A stretch of 64,000 nucleotides of DNA from an uncultured Prevotella sp. GTDB lineage: Bacteria > Bacteroidota > Bacteroidia > Bacteroidales > Bacteroidaceae. The DNA lies in contig CAMUYR010000002.1 in the NCBI GenBank assembly GCA_947164965.1, forward strand, positions 167,885-231,884, in the 5' to 3' direction. Under the pieces are notes generated by a model. The model ran no database searches. It saw nothing but the letters and a program-made list of their open reading frames with translations, and was not told where the DNA came from. The translations under genes and the position numbers were made by a program. Position 1 is the first letter of the stretch. Every line of letters begins with the position of its first letter. Shown here in pieces: positions 61,045 through 64,000 of this stretch.

Positions 61045-62889
61045 ATGAGAAAACTACTATTGTGCATGCTGATGGTTGCTCCACTCTGGGCTATGGCTCA
61101 GGTGAACGAGCAAGCGGAGGCCATTAAGGCTGACCCCAACTATCTGTGGGGACAGGGATACGGTGAGAATGTGAAGGAAGCCGACCAAGGGGCGCTCTCT
61201 GATCTGATGAGTAAGATATCTGTGCAGATTGAGAGCGACTTCACCATCGACGAACGCGAGGTAAACACCAACGAGGGTAACGACTCGCACTCGACGGTGC
61301 AGAACGTGGTGCGTACTTTCTCTCAGGGAACGCTGAAGAATACGCAGAACATCATTATCAGCGAGGCACCGCAGGCTGTCGTTGTCCGCTACGTGAAGCG
61401 TTCTGAGTTGGACAAGGCTTTCAAGGAGCGCGAAGAGCTCATCATGAGCTACGTCTACTCAGCCATGAACGCTGAAAAGGTGGGACGTATTGATGCTGCC
61501 CTGCGCAGCTACTACTGGGCATCGTGTCTGCTGAAGAGTATGCCGAACGCCAGCAGCGTGAAGATGACCATCGACGGCATGAAGTTCCCGCTTACCATGT
61601 GGATTCCTGAGCAGATCCGCACCGTTATGAGTCAGATTAAGAGTGAGATAACGAAGATTGACGGACAGGAAATAAGTCTGCTCTTCACCTATAAGGACAA
61701 GCCCGTCACCAGTCTCGACTTCCACTATTGGGACGGTCGCGAGTGGAGTAACATCTATTCGGCCAAGGACGGAATGATGCAGGTGGAGATGCTGCCCGGC
61801 ACCTCGACGGACAAGTTGCAGTTGCAGTACGAATACGAGTTTAAAGGTCAGATGCGCCTGGACCAGGAGCTGGAGAAGGTGATGCATATCTTCAAGAGCG
61901 TACCTTATAAGGAAGCCACCACGACCATTCAGGCCGGCAAGAAGTCGGAACAGAAGCAGGCATTGGCTACCATGCAGATGGCTGTACAGAACATGAGTGT
62001 GGCTACACATGCTGTCGCCGTTGCTCAGCCTAAGGACTTCGTCAAGGATGTCAACATGGTCATCAGCGCCATCAAGACCAAGAACTATGCAGCCGTAGAG
62101 ACTTACTTCACACCTGAGGGCTTCGAGATGTTTGACAAGCTGGTGCACTACGGTAACGCTACGGTGATGGGTAACCCACAGCTGAAGTTCTATCAGTTGG
62201 GCGACCGCACCATCTGTCGTTCGGTACCTATGCGCTTCACCTTCAAGAACAACAACCGCGCCTTCGTGGAGGACGTCACCTTTACATTTAATAAGGAACA
62301 GAAGATTGAGTCGGTAGCCTTCGGACTCGACAAGGCTGCCCGCGACGACATCTTCAACCGCGATGCCGCAGCATGGAACGACTCAGTGCGTATGGTCATT
62401 GCCACCTTCCTCGAGAACTACAAGACGGCATTCGCCCTGAAGCGTCTCGAGTATATCCGCAGCATCTTCGACGACGATGCCATCATCATCGTTGGTCACA
62501 TGACAAAGCAGGCCAAGAAGGGCGGCGAGAATGCCAAGTATATCGACAACAAGCTGGTGAAATACACCAGAATGGATAAGAACACCTATCTGAATAACCT
62601 GGAGAAGAGCTTCAAGAGCAACCAGTTCATCAACATCCGCTTTACCGACAACGAGGTGAAGAAGATGGGTAAAGGCGGCGACACGTTTGGCATCCTGATA
62701 CATCAGGACTACTACTCGTCGTCGTATGGTGACACCGGCTATCTGTTCCTGATGGTCGACCTGAACGAGGTAGATCAGCCCTGCATCAAGGTGCGCACAT
62801 GGCAACCCCACCGCGACTCGAACATCAACGGCAACTTTGCGAAAGATGATCCGTACTACGGACTTATATACGGAGGAAACTTCGATTAA
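61045..62889 (+). CDS. LPP20-like / SPOR-type secreted protein (614 aa)
   Basis: A secreted protein with signal peptide 1-18 (ending AMAQ). The N-terminal domain (about 20-140) has the LPP20/FlgT-N pattern: NYLWGQGYGENVKEADQGAL, then SQGTLKNTQNIIISEAPQAV and VVRYVKRSELDKAFKERE. A helical middle follows. The C-terminal half (about 335-610) has two NTF2-like segments (VETYFTPEGFEMFDKLVHY; LKRLEYIRSIFDDDAIIIVG). The role is unknown; a surface-assembly or envelope-integrity function is plausible given the neighbours. It starts 42 nt after the BspA-like gene. Confidence 0.75.
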   Translation: MRKLLLCMLMVAPLWAMAQVNEQAEAIKADPNYLWGQGYGENVKEADQGALSDLMSKISVQIESDFTIDEREVNTNEGNDSHSTVQNVVRTFSQGTLKNTQNIIISEAPQAVVVRYVKRSELDKAFKEREELIMSYVYSAMNAEKVGRIDAALRSYYWASCLLKSMPNASSVKMTIDGMKFPLTMWIPEQIRTVMSQIKSEITKIDGQEISLLFTYKDKPVTSLDFHYWDGREWSNIYSAKDGMMQVEMLPGTSTDKLQLQYEYEFKGQMRLDQELEKVMHIFKSVPYKEATTTIQAGKKSEQKQALATMQMAVQNMSVATHAVAVAQPKDFVKDVNMVISAIKTKNYAAVETYFTPEGFEMFDKLVHYGNATVMGNPQLKFYQLGDRTICRSVPMRFTFKNNNRAFVEDVTFTFNKEQKIESVAFGLDKAARDDIFNRDAAAWNDSVRMVIATFLENYKTAFALKRLEYIRSIFDDDAIIIVGHMTKQAKKGGENAKYIDNKLVKYTRMDKNTYLNNLEKSFKSNQFINIRFTDNEVKKMGKGGDTFGILIHQDYYSSSYGDTGYLFLMVDLNEVDQPCIKVRTWQPHRDSNINGNFAKDDPYYGLIYGGNFD

Positions 62890-62934
62890 CGTGAAAAGAA
62901 AACAATTTTTGTATTACTTAAAACTTTAAAGATT

Positions 62935-63558
62935 ATGAAGAAATTAGTAATGATTCTGATGGCATTCTGCCTCACCATGCCCGCTACTGTTAATGCACAG
63001 AGCAAGGCTGTCAAGAAGGAAGTAAAAGCTAAGATGAAGGACTACAAGAAGCGTGGCTACGAGGTATTCGGTACTTCTCGCACGCTGGAAAGTGTGTTAA
63101 CCAAGCACTTCACCACCCTCGAGGAAAAGGACGGTAAGGTGATGGAAATCGTAGGATTTGCTCGCGCAAAGTCTTACAACGTAGCTGCTACAGCTGCTCA
63201 GAACAGCGCTGCTAACCGTTATGCTACTACCGCTAGTGCACAGGTCAAAGGCCGCATGCTGGCTGATATGGCTAACGATGTTGCTAACCTGGAAGCAGAA
63301 TTCGATAAGTTCTATGCTGCCTATGAGGCAAAGGTAGAGCAGGAGATTCGCGGTGAGCTGCGTCCCAGCTTCAGCGTGATGAAGAAGAACGACGACGGTA
63401 CCATTCAGGTGGAGGCCTTCTATCTGGTTGATGAGGATGCTGCCAGCCGTGCTCGTATCAATGCCTTCAAGAACTCGCAGGCTGAGTCGGCTGCTGCCCA
63501 AAAGTATGCTCAGCGCGTGTCAGATTTCGTAAACGAAAGAGTAATTCCTGAGAACTAA
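62935..63558 (+). CDS. secreted hypothetical protein (207 aa), LPP20-related
   Basis: A secreted, helical protein of 207 aa with signal peptide 1-22 (ending TVNAQ). The segment KKRGYEVFGTSRTLESVLTK, then a conserved Ala-rich AATAAQNSAANRYATTASAQ and QVEAFYLVDEDAASRARINA resembles the LPP20-like domain of the preceding protein. The two are probably co-transcribed (45-nt gap). A nested hairpin terminator follows. The function is unknown. Confidence 0.7.
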   Translation: MKKLVMILMAFCLTMPATVNAQSKAVKKEVKAKMKDYKKRGYEVFGTSRTLESVLTKHFTTLEEKDGKVMEIVGFARAKSYNVAATAAQNSAANRYATTASAQVKGRMLADMANDVANLEAEFDKFYAAYEAKVEQEIRGELRPSFSVMKKNDDGTIQVEAFYLVDEDAASRARINAFKNSQAESAAAQKYAQRVSDFVNERVIPEN

Positions 63559-63586
63559 GAGCTCAAGAATACCGTTAATTAATTCT

Positions 63587-63628
63587 AAAACGCTTATTTA
63601 ATGTTAAAAAACATTGAGTAAGCGTTTT
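63587..63628 (+). terminator. terminator of the LPP20-like pair
   Basis: AAAACGCTTA pairs with TAAGCGTTTT, with inner AATGTT/AACATT, followed by TTCTTTT on the plus strand. Confidence 0.85.
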
Positions 63629-63666
63629 TTCTTTTATATATATTAGGTGAATTCAGGAAAACTTTG

Positions 63667-63771
63667 TACCTTTGCACCCCAAAAGCGCTCAAAGCACGAA
63701 TGGGCGCACTATGTCAAGTTGAAATATAACATAATAAAATATATAAGTAATTAATTAAAAAACAAACAATT
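63667..63771 (+). promoter_or_regulatory. rpsL promoter and leader
   Basis: TACCTTTG (63667-63674) lies about 98 nt before the rpsL ATG. The leader holds a short GCGC arm pair (about 63685-63709). It may carry autoregulation of the str operon, but no known element is recognised. Confidence 0.6.
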
Positions 63772-64000
63772 ATGCCTACAATTTCACAATTGGTAAGAAA
63801 AGGCAGAAAGGTGCTCGTTGACAAGAGCAAGTCACCCGCGCTGGACTCATGTCCTCAGCGTCGTGGCGTTTGCGTTCGTGTCTACACAACGACTCCTAAG
63901 AAGCCTAATTCGGCTATGCGTAAGGTAGCCCGTGTTCGCTTGACTAACCAGAAGGAAGTCAACAGTTACATTCCCGGAGAGGGACACAACTTGCAGGAGC
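63772..64000 (+). CDS. rpsL: 30S ribosomal protein S12, 5' part
   Basis: The first 76 codons of S12, which sits in the decoding centre. The start [20 protein letters not shown] and [20 protein letters not shown] are diagnostic. Lys at the usual streptomycin-resistance position (PKKPNSA, residue 43 in E. coli numbering) is the wild-type residue. The gene runs out of the window and normally continues into rpsG and fusA. Confidence 0.97.
   Translation, partial: MPTISQLVRKGRKVLVDKSKSPALDSCPQRRGVCVRVYTTTPKKPNSAMRKVARVRLTNQKEVNSYIPGEGHNLQE

Noticed and set aside
61459..62148. 229-codon minus-strand frame inside the LPP20-like gene
   Set aside because: A shadow of a well-supported plus-strand gene, rich in His and Leu.

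Overview
The window comes from a Bacteroidales bacterium, most likely a Prevotella-type genus. Supporting signs are the many -7 promoter boxes of the form TAnnTTTG, few Shine-Dalgarno sites, BACON and fimbrillin-like lipoproteins, giant BspA-like leucine-rich repeat proteins, the type IX secretion/gliding genes gldH and porT, and a TonB-ExbB-ExbD-ExbD cluster. No species is claimed.

Accessory half (1-14.4 kb, almost all minus strand). Positions 1-3.85 kb hold small phage-type genes: a GH24 lysozyme, an HNH endonuclease, a DUF2693/SH3-fold protein and several unknowns. Next is a complete DpnII-type restriction-modification operon (dpnM-dpnB-dpnA, target GATC). It is preceded by a DpnD/PcfM-like gene and by a roughly 270-nt leader with extensive nested base pairing; the 3' arm of its closing helix covers the dpnM start codon. 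GATC clusters sit at both edges of this block. A HEPN/MNT toxin-antitoxin pair and a 76-aa gene follow, bracketed by 200-bp direct repeats. Then come two fimbrillin-like lipoprotein operons, each with a near-identical 118-bp upstream region carrying direct repeats spaced about 20 bp and each led by a tiny coupled peptide gene. Several small ORFs with their own promoter or terminator close this half.

Core half (14.5-41 kb). Genes are DNA polymerase III delta prime, ricT, gldH; the cell-shape operon purH(cyclohydrolase)-mreB-mreC-mreD-mrdA-rodA on the minus strand; a FadL-like porin; tRNA-Met(CAT); a START-like protein; an LptF/G permease; ribBA; an aminotransferase; exbB-exbD-exbD-tonB with a PstS-like lipoprotein and a TPR protein; a 2[4Fe-4S] ferredoxin; porT; a 5'-nucleotidase split into two genes; rplS; and the separate AICAR formyltransferase half of PurH.

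Surface half (41-63.6 kb, plus strand). A GH53 galactanase is followed by a tight run encoding a CHASE2 membrane protein, a transglutaminase-like protease, a small periplasmic protein, a PEGA/beta-barrel protein, a BACON lipoprotein and a 2441-aa BspA-like protein. A second BspA-like protein (1451 aa) and an LPP20-like pair come next. The GH53 and both BspA-like proteins share a C-terminal tail. The window ends in the 5' part of rpsL.
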